Of a stretch of DNA of 64,000 bases, positions 8,757-22,366 are shown piece after piece; position 1 is the stretch's first letter, and each line of letters starts with the position of its first letter. Below the pieces are notes generated by a model. The model worked only from the letters and a program-made list of their open reading frames with translations. It was not told the DNA's origin and searched no databases. The DNA is from Synechococcus sp. WH 8109 (lineage in GTDB: Bacteria > Cyanobacteriota > Cyanobacteriia > PCC-6307 > Cyanobiaceae): positions 1,674,001-1,738,000 of the forward strand of contig NZ_CP006882.1 of assembly GCF_000161795.2 (NCBI RefSeq), given 5' to 3'. A program made the translations under genes and the position numbers.

Positions 8757-8978
8757 ATGCAGGCGGGCGACAGGGTGACGGTGGAGGCATCCGTCGTTGT
8801 GTTCAACCATCCCGAACACCGGGGCCAGGCCTTTGACATGAAAGGGCAGACCGGAGAGGTGGCGAACGTTCTCAATGATTGGAAGGGTCGGGTGATCAGC
8901 CCGACCCTTCCTGTGATCGTTGCTTTCGGCCGCTACAAAGCCCATTTCCGCGCCGACGAACTCAAGCCTGCCGGCTGA
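8757..8978 (+). CDS. ftrV: Ferredoxin-thioredoxin reductase, variable (alpha) chain
   Basis: FTR passes electrons from photosynthetic ferredoxin to thioredoxin. The variable chain clamps the catalytic chain. The 73-residue protein reads MQAGDRVTVEASVVVFNHPE, then GEVANVLNDWKGRVISPTLP, then VAFGRYKAHFRADEL, the SH3-like family pattern. An in-frame GTG at 8739 could extend it by six residues. The 3' end overlaps the convergent pyrR gene by 17 bases. The catalytic chain (ftrC) is not in this window. Confidence 0.9.
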   Translation: MQAGDRVTVEASVVVFNHPEHRGQAFDMKGQTGEVANVLNDWKGRVISPTLPVIVAFGRYKAHFRADELKPAG

Positions 8979-9513
8979 GTCGGCTGAGGAACACTCCCTC
9001 CTCACCATCAACATCCCTGAGGCGTAGCTCGATGGTTTCGCTGCGTCGGGTCGGCACAACGCGGCCACAGAAATCAGGCTGAATCGGAAGCTCCCGATGG
9101 CCTCTATCCACCATGGCCAGCAACATCACCCGCTGCGGCCGCCCCCAGCTCTGCATGGCCTCCAGCGCGGCACGCACCGTCCGCCCCGTGAAGATCACAT
9201 CGTCCACCAGAATCACCTGACGGTCCTCAATGCTGCTGGGGAGAGTCGTGAGCTGGGGCAGACGGGTGCCGATGCGCTCCAGATCATCGCGATGGAACGT
9301 GGGATCAATGGCCCCCTGGGAGATTGCGTGACCTGTCAACCGCTCCAATTCACGCGCCAAAACCCTGGACAACTGAACGCCGCGGGTGGGGATCCCCAAC
9401 AGCATCAGTCGACGGCTGTCTTCGGCGCTCTCCAACACCTGCGACGCCAAACGCGACAGCGTTAGACCAAGCTCACGCTCCGAGAGAATTTCGATCCGTT
9501 CAGGGTCGGCCAT
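8962..9513 (-). CDS. pyrR: PyrR bifunctional pyrimidine regulator / uracil phosphoribosyltransferase
   Basis: PyrR binds pyr mRNA leaders in some bacteria and also makes UMP from uracil and PRPP. The 183-residue protein has the PyrR pattern: ILSERELGLTLSRLASQV at the N-terminus, GIPTRGVQLSRVLARELE, and the PRPP-binding loop VILVDDVIFTGRTVRAAL near residue 105. It ends with VDRGHRELPIQPDFCGR and a ten-residue tail. The ATG at 9513 is chosen; upstream codons look non-coding. No pyr operon is adjacent, so its regulatory target is elsewhere or absent. Confidence 0.92.
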   Translation of the reverse strand: MADPERIEILSERELGLTLSRLASQVLESAEDSRRLMLLGIPTRGVQLSRVLARELERLTGHAISQGAIDPTFHRDDLERIGTRLPQLTTLPSSIEDRQVILVDDVIFTGRTVRAALEAMQSWGRPQRVMLLAMVDRGHRELPIQPDFCGRVVPTRRSETIELRLRDVDGEEGVFLSRLSRQA

Positions 9514-9620
9514 GGAGGATTGAGCGCTGCGGGGTATGGGAATTGGCTGAAACTGCAGCTTGAGGGCTGGCTTGGCGTTAAGTTGATTCTGCAAGAGTCC
9601 TTAAGAACCGTCGGTCGCGG

Positions 9621-11258
9621 GTGAACGTGGGGAAAAGCACTACCAACGGTTCAGGACGCTCCGGGACAGTGGCACCGGTCGTTCTCGCCATTCTTGATGG
9701 GTGGGGTTACAGGAACGCAAGCGAGCACAACGCGATTCAGCAAAGCGGCACTCCTGTGATGGATGCCCTGTGGCATGCCTATCCACACACCTTGATTGAG
9801 GCCAGTGGCTCCCATGTGGGCCTCCCCGATCAACAGATGGGTAACTCTGAGGTGGGCCACCTCACCATCGGAGCCGGCCGCATCATTCGCCAGGAGTTGG
9901 TGCGAATCAGCGACACGGTGCGCAGAAATCAACTGGGCGACACGCAAGCACTAAAGGGACTAGCAGAACGCACCCAAAGGCGGGGCGGCACCTTGCACCT
10001 GCTCGGCCTCTGCTCCGATGGTGGCGTCCACAGCCATGTGGACCATCTCTGTGGACTGATCAAGTGGGCAGCCGACAGCGGCATCTCCGATGTCGCCGTG
10101 CATGCCATCACCGATGGGCGCGACACACCCACCCAGAGCGCACCGGGATACATCAGCCAGGTGGAAGCGGCCCTGAGCCGAAGCGGCGTCGGCCAGCTCG
10201 CCAGCCTCTGTGGCCGGTACTGGGCCATGGACCGGGACCAGCGCTGGGAGCGGATCGAAAAGGCTTATAACCTCTACACCGATCCCAACATCGCCGTCGA
10301 CAGCCGGATGGCAGAGCAGGTGTTGGCTGACAGTTATGCCGAGCACATAACTGATGAATTCCTCGAACCGGTACGGCTTCAGAACAGCATCATCAAAGAC
10401 GGTGACAGCGTTCTGGTGTTCAACTTCCGACCCGATCGCGCCCGCCAAATCGTGCAAGCGCTCTGCCTTCCCAATTTCGAGGGCTTCGAGCGCAGCCACA
10501 CTCCGGAGTTGGATGTGGTCACCTTCACCCAGGTTGAACAAGACCTTCCCGTGCAAGTGGTCTTCCCTCCCGAGCCGCTCGACCAACTGTTGGGGCAAGT
10601 AGTGGCAGACGCCGGGCTGAAGCAATACCGCACTGCCGAAACGGAAAAGTATCCACACGTCACGTACTTCATGAACGGTGGCATCGAACAGCCACTTGCG
10701 GGAGAAGACCGTCACTTGGTGCCATCGCCGAGGGTCGCCACCTACGACCTTTCACCGGCAATGTCGGCCGAGCAACTCACCGACAGCTGTATTTCAGCAA
10801 TTGAAAGAGCGGACTATTCGCTGATCGTGATCAACTACGCCAACCCCGACATGGTGGGGCATACCGGTGTGATGGAGGCCGCCAAGGAAGCCATCCAAAC
10901 CGTGGATGCCTGCATTGGCCGGTTGTTGGATGCGGTGGGACGCCAGGGCGGAACCATGCTGATCACGGCTGATCACGGCAATGCCGAGTTGATGCAAGGT
11001 CCGGATGGCCAAGCCTGGACAGCCCACACCACCAATCCTGTGCCTGCGATCCTGATCGAAGGAGAACGGCGCAAACTGCCTGGCCATGGCAACGCAATCA
11101 CACTTCGCGATAACGGGGGGCTCGCCGATATCGCTCCGACGTTGCTGCAAATTCTTGACCTTGCGCAACCGGCGGCCATGACTGGCCAAAGCCTGATTGC
11201 ACCCATGTCCAATATGGACCCCACCCCAAAGACCGCTCGCCTTCCTCTTTCCGTTTAA
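9621..11258 (+). CDS. gpmI: 2,3-bisphosphoglycerate-independent phosphoglycerate mutase
   Basis: GpmI interconverts 3- and 2-phosphoglycerate with two Mn ions. The 545-residue length is typical. Motifs include the first metal site [19 protein letters not shown], the phospho-serine segment [30 protein letters not shown], the second metal site [11 protein letters not shown], and [12 protein letters not shown]. The GTG at 9621 is given; a GTG at 9669 ([13 protein letters not shown]) is also plausible. Its last base is shared with the ATG of secG, so the two are coupled. Confidence 0.95.
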   Translation: MNVGKSTTNGSGRSGTVAPVVLAILDGWGYRNASEHNAIQQSGTPVMDALWHAYPHTLIEASGSHVGLPDQQMGNSEVGHLTIGAGRIIRQELVRISDTVRRNQLGDTQALKGLAERTQRRGGTLHLLGLCSDGGVHSHVDHLCGLIKWAADSGISDVAVHAITDGRDTPTQSAPGYISQVEAALSRSGVGQLASLCGRYWAMDRDQRWERIEKAYNLYTDPNIAVDSRMAEQVLADSYAEHITDEFLEPVRLQNSIIKDGDSVLVFNFRPDRARQIVQALCLPNFEGFERSHTPELDVVTFTQVEQDLPVQVVFPPEPLDQLLGQVVADAGLKQYRTAETEKYPHVTYFMNGGIEQPLAGEDRHLVPSPRVATYDLSPAMSAEQLTDSCISAIERADYSLIVINYANPDMVGHTGVMEAAKEAIQTVDACIGRLLDAVGRQGGTMLITADHGNAELMQGPDGQAWTAHTTNPVPAILIEGERRKLPGHGNAITLRDNGGLADIAPTLLQILDLAQPAAMTGQSLIAPMSNMDPTPKTARLPLSV

Positions 11259-11488
11259 TGCTCACCTCAATTTTGTCCTGGAGCTGGATCGGCACCGGCC
11301 TTCTTTTGATCGTCTTGGTTCTGCTGCATAGCCCCAAAGGTGATGGCATGGGTGGCTTGGCGGCAAGCGGCAGCTCCATGTTCAGCAGCGCCAGCAGCGC
11401 AGAAGCAACGTTGAACCGTCTGACATGGACATGCCTGGCGTTGTTTTTGTCCTTGGCTGTGATCCTGAGTGCTGGCTGGTTGAACTAA
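11258..11488 (+). CDS. secG: Preprotein translocase subunit SecG
   Basis: SecG is the small accessory subunit of the SecYEG protein channel. The 76-residue protein has two membrane helices (WSWIGTGLLLIVLVLLHSP and LTWTCLALFLSLAVILSAGW) joined by the diagnostic loop KGDGMGGLAASGSSMFSSAS. Its ATG overlaps the gpmI stop by one base. No clear terminator follows. Confidence 0.92.
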   Translation: MLTSILSWSWIGTGLLLIVLVLLHSPKGDGMGGLAASGSSMFSSASSAEATLNRLTWTCLALFLSLAVILSAGWLN

Positions 11489-11697
11489 ACCAACCCGCTC
11501 ACAAACTCAATTTTCAGCATGCATTCTTTGCAGGCAGCTTCAACCTGATGGTTGAATTGCTCTTCATCAACTTGCCTCTCTGTTCCGATCAATTTCGCGA
11601 GCCAGAACAAACTCAAAGAAGCACATTGAGCACGAATCCAGAAAACTAAGGCAAAACCGAGGCGGTACTGCAATAACAAAAACCAAGAGCTCTTCAA
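11485..11697 (-). CDS. Possible small protein, unrecognised
   Basis: A 70-residue frame is open here: a hydrophobic start (MKSSWFLLLQYRLGFALVFW) and a helical charged end (GTERQVDEEQFNHQVEAA). The hydrophobic start followed by an amphipathic helix could be a real small protein. The frame ends inside the last bases of secG on the other strand. No homology is known to me and no ribosome binding site stands out. Confidence 0.3.
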   Translation of the reverse strand: MKSSWFLLLQYRLGFALVFWIRAQCASLSLFWLAKLIGTERQVDEEQFNHQVEAACKECMLKIEFVSGLV

Positions 11698-11758
11698 GCA
11701 GTCTGGATGGGTGAAAGCCGAAGCGGCCGTGAACTTCAGTCGTGATACGTCAGAAACA

Positions 11759-12112
11759 TCACTCAGGGCTTTGCAAGCCTGATTTCAGAAAAGCAATTTC
11801 CTTGTAGACCCTATCAAGCTCGTACAACGTTTTTGTTTCCTTCTTTTCAAGGATTTCAACCCGCTTCAACAGATCCTCCAACAGTTTGTTTTGCAGAGAT
11901 TCAACCTGGACTTGCCTTTTTTGCACGCCTTTTGACGGAGCGGAAGCCGTGCTGGCTGGAGAAAGAATGCCTCCATCCGTTTCGACGTACAACAACGCAA
12001 GACGCTCCAACACCTTGGAGTAGGCCTTGTCTTGCTGTCGACAGAGGGCCTTGAAACGCTGCAGCGTCTCTGGAGCGAACTGGGCGGCAAAAGCTCCGGG
12101 GCGCTGGGGCAT
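11759..12112 (-). CDS. Small helical / coiled-coil protein, possibly DNA-binding
   Basis: An ATG at 12112 gives 117 residues. Residues 1-45 (FAAQFAPETLQRFKALCRQQ, KAYSKVLERLALLYVE) look like a ribbon-helix-helix or helical domain. Residues 65-117 (VQVESLQNKLLEDLLKRVEI, LEKKETKTLYELDRVYKEI) form an obvious coiled coil. I know no family name. In-frame ATG at 12178 would lengthen it across unlikely-looking sequence. A 36-base palindrome lies about 100 bases upstream of the start, so autoregulation is a reasonable guess. It is downstream of groEL but separated by a terminator. Confidence 0.55.
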   Translation of the reverse strand: MPQRPGAFAAQFAPETLQRFKALCRQQDKAYSKVLERLALLYVETDGGILSPASTASAPSKGVQKRQVQVESLQNKLLEDLLKRVEILEKKETKTLYELDRVYKEIAFLKSGLQSPE

Positions 12113-12208
12113 TTGTCCCGACACAACGTTACACAGCAAGACGCTAGCCGGCGCGTCTCCACACCTCACATCCTCCATGGCCGGCACCAACGCTGCCCCC
12201 CAGGCACC

Positions 12209-12244
12209 ACATGTCTTGTAAGAACTAGTTCTTGCAAGACATGT
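12209..12244. promoter_or_regulatory. 36-base near-perfect palindrome
   Basis: The left half begins ACATGTCTTG and the right half ends CAAGACATGT, around the central self-complementary core AAGAACTAGTTCTT. Only one base pair of the 18 mismatches. There is no loop and no T-run, so it is not a simple terminator. It lies upstream of the coiled-coil gene and downstream of the groEL terminator. A dimeric or tetrameric operator is the likeliest reading; function is inferred. Confidence 0.6.
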
Positions 12245-12254
12245 ATCCGAGCAT

Positions 12255-12280
12255 AAAAAAGAAGCCCCGCAGGACCTCTT
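12255..12280 (-). terminator. Rho-independent terminator of groESL
   Basis: Read on the minus strand, AAGAGGTCC pairs with GGGCTTCTT (with G-U pairs) across loop TGCG and runs into a T-tract. It lies about 55 bases past the groEL stop. Confidence 0.75.
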
Positions 12281-12304
12281 GGCATGACTTGAGTTGGGGT
12301 GATC

Positions 12305-12324
12305 GGGTGGTCTCCCGACCACCC
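12305..12324 (-). other. Hairpin just after the groEL stop
   Basis: GGGTGGTC and GACCACCC form a perfect eight-pair stem with a four-base loop, ten bases past the groEL stop. There is no T-run. It may protect the mRNA 3' end or assist the terminator 25 bases further on. Confidence 0.5.
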
Positions 12325-12333
12325 ATACGTCGA

Positions 12334-13968
<1,635 letters not shown>

Positions 13969-14045
13969 GGAAGGCGGTTCCTAATAAAGGGGATGGTTAA
14001 GGGAGGCTGAGTCGAGTCTCAAGCCGCAATGCAGCGGGGCTGATC

Positions 14046-16043
<1,998 letters not shown>

Positions 16044-16117
16044 TCCCTGCGGGGGTGTTATTCACACCCCCGATCACGTGTTTCTCGACAGTCCGTTCTC
16101 TTTCCGAACCAAGGTTC

Positions 16118-16528
16118 ATGTCCCTCACCCTCCGCGTGCTGGCAACAGACCAGAACGTCTTTGATGGCAGCGCCGACGAGGTGATCCTGCCCAGTACCAC
16201 CGGTCAACTCGGCATCCTGCCCGGCCACATCTCCCTGCTCACCGCCATCGACATTGGTGTGCTGCGGGTGCGTGCCAACGGTGCCTGGAACTCCATCGCT
16301 CTGATGGGTGGTTTTGCCGAAGTAGATGCTGATGAAGTCACCGTTCTGGTGAACAAGGCCGAACTGGGCAGCTCCATCGATGCCGCTGCAGCCGAAGCCG
16401 CTTTCCAGAAGGCCTCCACCGTGGTGGCTGGCATGGAAGGCCAACCTACTTCGCCGGAAAAACTCAAGGCGCAGCAACAGCTGAACGAAGCCCGTGCTCG
16501 CCTTCAGGCCAGCAAAACCACCGACTGA
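16118..16528 (+). CDS. atpC: ATP synthase F1 epsilon subunit
   Basis: Epsilon is the rotor stalk subunit and intrinsic inhibitor. The 136-residue protein opens SLTLRVLATDQNVFDGSADE and has VILPSTTGQLGILPGHISLL. Its C-terminal helices include KLKAQQQLNEARARLQ. The ATG at 16118 is preceded by a 74-base gap from atpD, and a strong terminator follows, closing a two-gene unit. Confidence 0.95.
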   Translation: MSLTLRVLATDQNVFDGSADEVILPSTTGQLGILPGHISLLTAIDIGVLRVRANGAWNSIALMGGFAEVDADEVTVLVNKAELGSSIDAAAAEAAFQKASTVVAGMEGQPTSPEKLKAQQQLNEARARLQASKTTD

Positions 16529-16559
16529 TTCATCCCCCTGTTTCAAGGATGACGTTGTG

Positions 16560-16591
16560 AAAGGCCAGGGGCTCCTACCCCTGGCCTTTTT
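16560..16591 (+). terminator. Terminator of atpD-atpC
   Basis: AAGGCCAGGGG and CCCCTGGCCTT form an 11-pair stem with loop CTCCTA, followed by TTT, 30 bases past atpC. Confidence 0.9.
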
Positions 16592-16647
16592 AGTGGTGTC
16601 GTTTGTCCGTTAGTCATCCCAACACCACGCAAGCAACGGGAAGGCAT

Positions 16648-16673
16648 AAAAAAACCTGCCCGAAAGCAGGTTT
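16648..16673 (-). terminator. Terminator of the PSRP-3 gene
   Basis: On the minus strand AAACCTGC pairs with GCAGGTTT across a short loop and runs into a T-tract. It lies 25 bases past the PSRP-3 stop and faces the atpC terminator. Confidence 0.85.
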
Positions 16674-16697
16674 GCATCATCAAATTGAAGAGCGTAA

Positions 16698-18038
<1,341 letters not shown>

Positions 18039-18079
18039 GGGAGACTGTGCTCCGCGAAACTCCCCGCTGATCGAGGCGA

Positions 18080-19405
18080 TCAGCGCTCCATCGCAGCAAC
18101 GCTCTTGAGGGCGCCGGCGGTGAGCACCTCATGGCCGGTCTCGGTGACGGCAACATCGTCTTCGATGCGGATGCCGATACCTTTCCAGCGATCGTCAATC
18201 TCAGGCTGTCCTTCCGGCACGCTGAGGCGATCGCTGACGTAAAGACCGGGCTCAACGGTGAGCACCATGCCTGGCTCCAGCGGCGCAGGTTGCTCACCGA
18301 GCCTGTAGGCCCCCACGTCATGCACATCCAGACCCAGCCAATGGCCGGTGCGGTGCATGTACAGGTGGCGGTAGTCGCCTCGCTCGATGATGCCATTCAC
18401 ATCCCCGATCAGCAGGCCCAGGTCCACCAGGCCCTCCACCAAAATTCGCAGGGCGGTGTCGTGCACCGCCTCCGCCGTGCCGCCGGGAGCCACAACGGCA
18501 ACCGCAGCTTCCTGAGCCTCCAACACCACGCTATAGAGCTCCCGCTGTTCCGCCGTGAAGCGGCCATTCACCGGGAAGGTACGGGTGATGTCGCCGTTGT
18601 AGTAATCCTCCAGCGAACAACCGGCATCGATCAGCAGCAGGTCACCGTCCTGAAGGGGGGCCGTGTTGGCGGTGTAGTGCAGCACGCAGGCGTTATCACC
18701 GCCGGCGACGATGGATCCGTAGGCAGGACCGCGGGCCCCGTTGCTGCGGAAGTGGGCCTCCATCGCCGCCTGCACCTCGGCTTCGTTCATGCCAGGGCGG
18801 GTGATCGATCGGGCCAGCTCGTGGGCTTCTGAGGAGATGCGACAGGCCTCTCGTAGACGCTCCAACTCATGGGGCTCCTTGCGCAGGCGCAGGCGATGCA
18901 GGATCGGCGTTGGTGCCACCAGGCCCAGGGCCGCCGTCCCTGTGCGGGCATAGGTATCCAGTTGCCGCCCCCAGGCCGAAAGCACCATCGATTCCACCGA
19001 TGTATGGCGGCCCACCCGGAAGGCGATGGCTTCGGCACCGGCGAGGTACTCGGGCAGTTTTTCGCTCAGCTGATCCAGCGGATGGGCCAGGTCCGCCCCA
19101 TAGCGCTCCACCGCTCCTTCGGTGCCCCAGCGGAAGCCAGTCCACACCTCAGCAGCCGGGTCCTTGGGCTGCACGAACAGTACGTAGCGCTCGCCTTCCG
19201 GTCGATGCGGCAGCAGTAGAGCCACCGCGTCCGGTTCATCAAAACCGGTGAGATAAAAGAAATCGCTTTCCTGCCGGAAAGGCCATTCACAGTCGGCGTG
19301 ATGGGTCGCCAACGCCGCGGCCGGGATCACAGCGGCGGCAGCGCCGAGTTGCTCCATGAACAAGGCGCGACGACGCGCGTGGATGCCGGAGTCGAAACCG
19401 TTCAC
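18080..19405 (-). CDS. pepP: Xaa-Pro aminopeptidase (M24B family)
   Basis: The enzyme removes N-terminal residues before proline. Residues 1-150 form the aminopeptidase-P N-terminal domain (CEWPFRQESDFFYLTGFDEP). The pita-bread catalytic domain follows, with metal ligands in LLIDAGCSLEDYYNGDITRT, RTGHWLGLDVHDVG, VLTVEPGLYV and IRIEDDVAVTETG. The 441-residue length is normal. It is convergent with the HAD gene and divergent from the CNNM-type gene. Confidence 0.92.
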   Translation of the reverse strand: MNGFDSGIHARRRALFMEQLGAAAAVIPAAALATHHADCEWPFRQESDFFYLTGFDEPDAVALLLPHRPEGERYVLFVQPKDPAAEVWTGFRWGTEGAVERYGADLAHPLDQLSEKLPEYLAGAEAIAFRVGRHTSVESMVLSAWGRQLDTYARTGTAALGLVAPTPILHRLRLRKEPHELERLREACRISSEAHELARSITRPGMNEAEVQAAMEAHFRSNGARGPAYGSIVAGGDNACVLHYTANTAPLQDGDLLLIDAGCSLEDYYNGDITRTFPVNGRFTAEQRELYSVVLEAQEAAVAVVAPGGTAEAVHDTALRILVEGLVDLGLLIGDVNGIIERGDYRHLYMHRTGHWLGLDVHDVGAYRLGEQPAPLEPGMVLTVEPGLYVSDRLSVPEGQPEIDDRWKGIGIRIEDDVAVTETGHEVLTAGALKSVAAMER

Positions 19406-19492
19406 AGCAGCAGAGCGTTCAGGGGAACAGGATGGCAGTTGGCAAGGCCGAACTGGCCAGGGCCTCTACGATGCAAGGAGTTTCAGACGGCA

Positions 19493-20491
19493 ATGAGCTC
19501 CGATCTCCTGGTGCTGTTGCTGCTGGTTTTGGTGGTGCTGCTGGGTTCGGCCCTCTGTTCCGGCGTGGAGGCCGCCCTGCTGACCGTGAGTCCGATCCGG
19601 GTGCACGAGCTGGCTGCCCGGGAACGCCCCGTGGCCGGGGCCCGGCGGCTAGCGCAGTTGCGTCAACGACTGGGGCGCACCTTATCGGCTCTGGTGATCG
19701 CCAACAACGGCTTCAACATTTTCGGCAGCCTGATGCTTGGTGGTTATGCCGCCTGGGTGTTCGAGCAGCGCAATATCAGCGGTGCAGCCCTGCCAGTTTT
19801 CTCGGTGGGACTCACCGTCCTGGTGATCCTGCTGGGGGAAATCCTGCCCAAAGCCCTCGGAAGCCGTCTGGCCCTGCCGGTGGCCCTGGCCAGCGCACCC
19901 CTGTTGCATTGGCTCGGCCTGGCGCTACGGCCGCTGGTGCTGCTGCTGGAACGGATGCTGCCGGCCATTACCGCCGAAGCGGAACTCAGCACCAATGAAG
20001 AGGAGATCCGTCTGCTGGCTCGTCTGGGCTCCCAGAAGGGAGAGATCGAAGCCGATGAAGCCGCGATGATCGGCAAGGTGTTCCAACTCAACGACCTCAC
20101 CGCCCGCGACCTCATGACGCCGCGGGTGGCGGCGCCCACCCTGGACGGCAGCCTCAGCATCGAAGCCCAGCGGGCCAAGCTGATGAGCACGAACGATCCC
20201 TGGTGGGTGGTGCTGGGTGATCAAGTGGACAAGGTGCTTGGCGTGGCCAGCCGCGAACGGGTGCTCACCGCTCTGTTGGAGAACCGCGGCCTGCTCACAC
20301 CCGTTGACCTCTGCGAACCGGTGGAATACGTGCCCGAGATGATCCGGGCCGATCGGCTACTGACAGGCTTCCGGCGCGATAGCGGTGGCGTACGCGTTGT
20401 GGTGGATGAATTCGGCGGCTTTGTCGGCGTGATCGGTGCCGAATCAGTGCTGGCCGTGCTGGCCGGCTGGTGGCGTAAGCCGGCAGCATGA
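19493..20491 (+). CDS. CNNM/HlyC-type membrane transporter with CBS domains
   Basis: The 332-residue protein has an N-terminal DUF21 membrane domain (LVLLLLVLVVLLGSALCSGV, LSALVIANNGFNIFGSLMLG, LTVLVILLGEILPKALGSR). A CBS pair follows (NDLTARDLMTPRVAAPTLDG, GGVRVVVDEFGGFVGVIGAE). Such proteins move or sense Mg/Co or other divalent cations. The C-terminal CorC domain found in longer members is missing. The ATG at 19493 is chosen. Its stop overlaps the next gene's start (ATGA), so the two are coupled. Confidence 0.88.
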   Translation: MSSDLLVLLLLVLVVLLGSALCSGVEAALLTVSPIRVHELAARERPVAGARRLAQLRQRLGRTLSALVIANNGFNIFGSLMLGGYAAWVFEQRNISGAALPVFSVGLTVLVILLGEILPKALGSRLALPVALASAPLLHWLGLALRPLVLLLERMLPAITAEAELSTNEEEIRLLARLGSQKGEIEADEAAMIGKVFQLNDLTARDLMTPRVAAPTLDGSLSIEAQRAKLMSTNDPWWVVLGDQVDKVLGVASRERVLTALLENRGLLTPVDLCEPVEYVPEMIRADRLLTGFRRDSGGVRVVVDEFGGFVGVIGAESVLAVLAGWWRKPAA

Positions 20492-21783
20492 AAGGGATGC
20501 AACCCACCCCGCCCGATACCGTTGAGCGCTGCCAGCTGCTGCTGGAACACTGGCGCAGTCAGCTTCAGCTGAGCCCACGGGACCAGGGACTGCTGGGGGG
20601 TGAATTGCAGCTGCTGGATCGTCAGCTGCAACGGCTGCAGCAACGGCGCCTGCGCATTGCTCTGTTTGGTCGGGTGGGGGTCGGCAAATCCAGCCTGATC
20701 AATGCATTGATCCGCCAGCCACTGCTGGCAACGGATGTCGCCCACGGCAGCACCCGCCATCAGCAGGCGGTGGACTGGCCCGTGGAGATTGCCGGACTGA
20801 CCAGGGTGGAACTGGTGGACACCCCCGGCATTGATGAAATTGATGCCGCTGGGCGGGCTCGCTTGGCCTCCCGCGTGGCCATGGGGGCTGATCTGGTGCT
20901 GCTGGTGGTGGACAGCGACCTGACCCGGGCCGACCTGGAGGCCTTACGCACGCTGCTGGAGAGCGGCAAACCCCTGCAGCTGGTGCTGAACCGGAGCGAC
21001 CGCTGGCCAAAGCAGGAACGTGCCGAACTGCTGCGCAGCATCCGCGCCCGGCTGCCGGTGGATCTACCGATCACCGCGGCAGCGGCAGCGCCCCGCAGCC
21101 CCCAGATCCAGGCAGATGGACGGGTGCGCAGCAGGATCACGGCGCCGCAGGTACAAGATCTTCAGAAGCAGCTTTGCCGGCAGCTGGAGAACGAAGCCAC
21201 CCTGCTGCTGGCGATTCAGTCGCTGCGCCAGGCCGACCGCTTCCAGAAGGCCTGCCAAGAACTGCGGCTGCAACAGCACCGCCGCACGGCCCAGAGCCTG
21301 ATCGGTCGCTATGCAGCCGCCAAGGCCACCGGCGTGGCCGTCAACCCTGTGATGGCACTGGATATGGCGGGAGGCATGGCCTGCGACACCGCCCTGGTGC
21401 TGCAGCTCAGCCGTCTCTACAACCTGCCGATGACACCTGCGGCGGCAAGGCTGCTGCTCACCCGACTCTCCAGCCACAACGCCTTGTTGGGCGGAGTGCA
21501 GTTGGGGCTGGCGGCCCTCAAGCAGGTACTGCTGCTGCTGGTGCCGGTGAGCGGCGGCGGCAGCTTGGCCCCTGCAGCGCCGGTGGCCCTGGCCCAGGCC
21601 GCCCTGGCAGTGCATGCCAGCCGCCGAACGGGGCGTCTGGTGGCTCAGCAGTTGCTGCGACGGCGCGGTGGACAACCAGGTGCACTGTTGCGCCGCCTGG
21701 CCGAACGTGATCCCGTGGTGCACCATTGGCTGTTGCGCTGGCCCAAAGCCCTGGAGCAGGATCTGCAACCACTGCTGCCCTGA
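20488..21783 (+). CDS. Era-like GTPase with C-terminal DUF697-like membrane domain
   Basis: A GTPase domain carries G1 ALFGRVGVGKSSLINALI (about residues 58-75), G3 VELVDTPGIDEID, and a G4 variant LNRSDRW (NRSD instead of NKxD). A C-terminal hydrophobic half follows (VNPVMALDMAGGMACDTALV, LKQVLLLLVPVSGGG), similar to DUF697 membrane-associated GTPases. Length is 431 residues. The ATG overlaps the CNNM-type stop by four bases, and nadD starts two bases after it ends. The role is unknown; a membrane remodelling or translation link is only a guess. Confidence 0.8.
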   Translation: MKGMQPTPPDTVERCQLLLEHWRSQLQLSPRDQGLLGGELQLLDRQLQRLQQRRLRIALFGRVGVGKSSLINALIRQPLLATDVAHGSTRHQQAVDWPVEIAGLTRVELVDTPGIDEIDAAGRARLASRVAMGADLVLLVVDSDLTRADLEALRTLLESGKPLQLVLNRSDRWPKQERAELLRSIRARLPVDLPITAAAAAPRSPQIQADGRVRSRITAPQVQDLQKQLCRQLENEATLLLAIQSLRQADRFQKACQELRLQQHRRTAQSLIGRYAAAKATGVAVNPVMALDMAGGMACDTALVLQLSRLYNLPMTPAAARLLLTRLSSHNALLGGVQLGLAALKQVLLLLVPVSGGGSLAPAAPVALAQAALAVHASRRTGRLVAQQLLRRRGGQPGALLRRLAERDPVVHHWLLRWPKALEQDLQPLLP

Positions 21784-21784
21784 G

Positions 21785-22366
21785 ATGACCGCTGCTGCCA
21801 TCGCTTTGCTGGGCACCAGCGCCGATCCACCCACCCGCGGCCACCAGGTGCTGCTGGAGGGTCTGTTGAGCCGCTATGGCCAGGTTGCGACCTGGGCCAG
21901 TGACAACCCCCTGAAACAGCACGATGCCCCCCTGGCGTTGCGGGCGATGCTGCTCGGCCAGCTGGTGCAGCAACTGCAGGATGAACGGCTGGAGCTGGTC
22001 CAGCATCTGAGCAGCCCTTACACCTTGATCACCTTGCAACGGGCCGCCCAGCATTGGCCTGATCGCGACCTGGTGTTTGTGGTGGGAAGCGATCTCGCCG
22101 GCCAGGTTCCCCGCTGGAAACAGAGCGATTGCTGGCTGCCGCAGTGCCGCCTGGCCATAGCCCCACGTAAGGGTTGGCCCCTCGAGGACGCGACGCTGCA
22201 GGCACTGCGCGATCTGGGCGGACGGGTGGAGCTGCTGGATCTGGAGGTTCCCGCCACCGCCAGTTCGCAACTGCGCCAGCAACCGAATGAAGCTCAGATC
22301 CCTGAAGCGGTGTGGCCGCTGTTGCTCCAGCACAATCTTTATGGCCTCTCTGGGAGCCTCTGCTGA
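21785..22366 (+). CDS. nadD: Nicotinate-nucleotide adenylyltransferase
   Basis: NadD adenylylates nicotinate mononucleotide in NAD synthesis. The 193-residue protein begins AIALLGTSADPPTRGHQVLL, the nucleotidyltransferase T/HxGH motif, and has FVVGSDLAGQVPRWKQSD in the centre. The C-terminal ATP signature is TASSQLRQQ, corresponding to SxTxxR. The start ATG at 21785 and the stop shared with nadE place it in a coupled nadD-nadE pair. Confidence 0.88.
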   Translation: MTAAAIALLGTSADPPTRGHQVLLEGLLSRYGQVATWASDNPLKQHDAPLALRAMLLGQLVQQLQDERLELVQHLSSPYTLITLQRAAQHWPDRDLVFVVGSDLAGQVPRWKQSDCWLPQCRLAIAPRKGWPLEDATLQALRDLGGRVELLDLEVPATASSQLRQQPNEAQIPEAVWPLLLQHNLYGLSGSLC

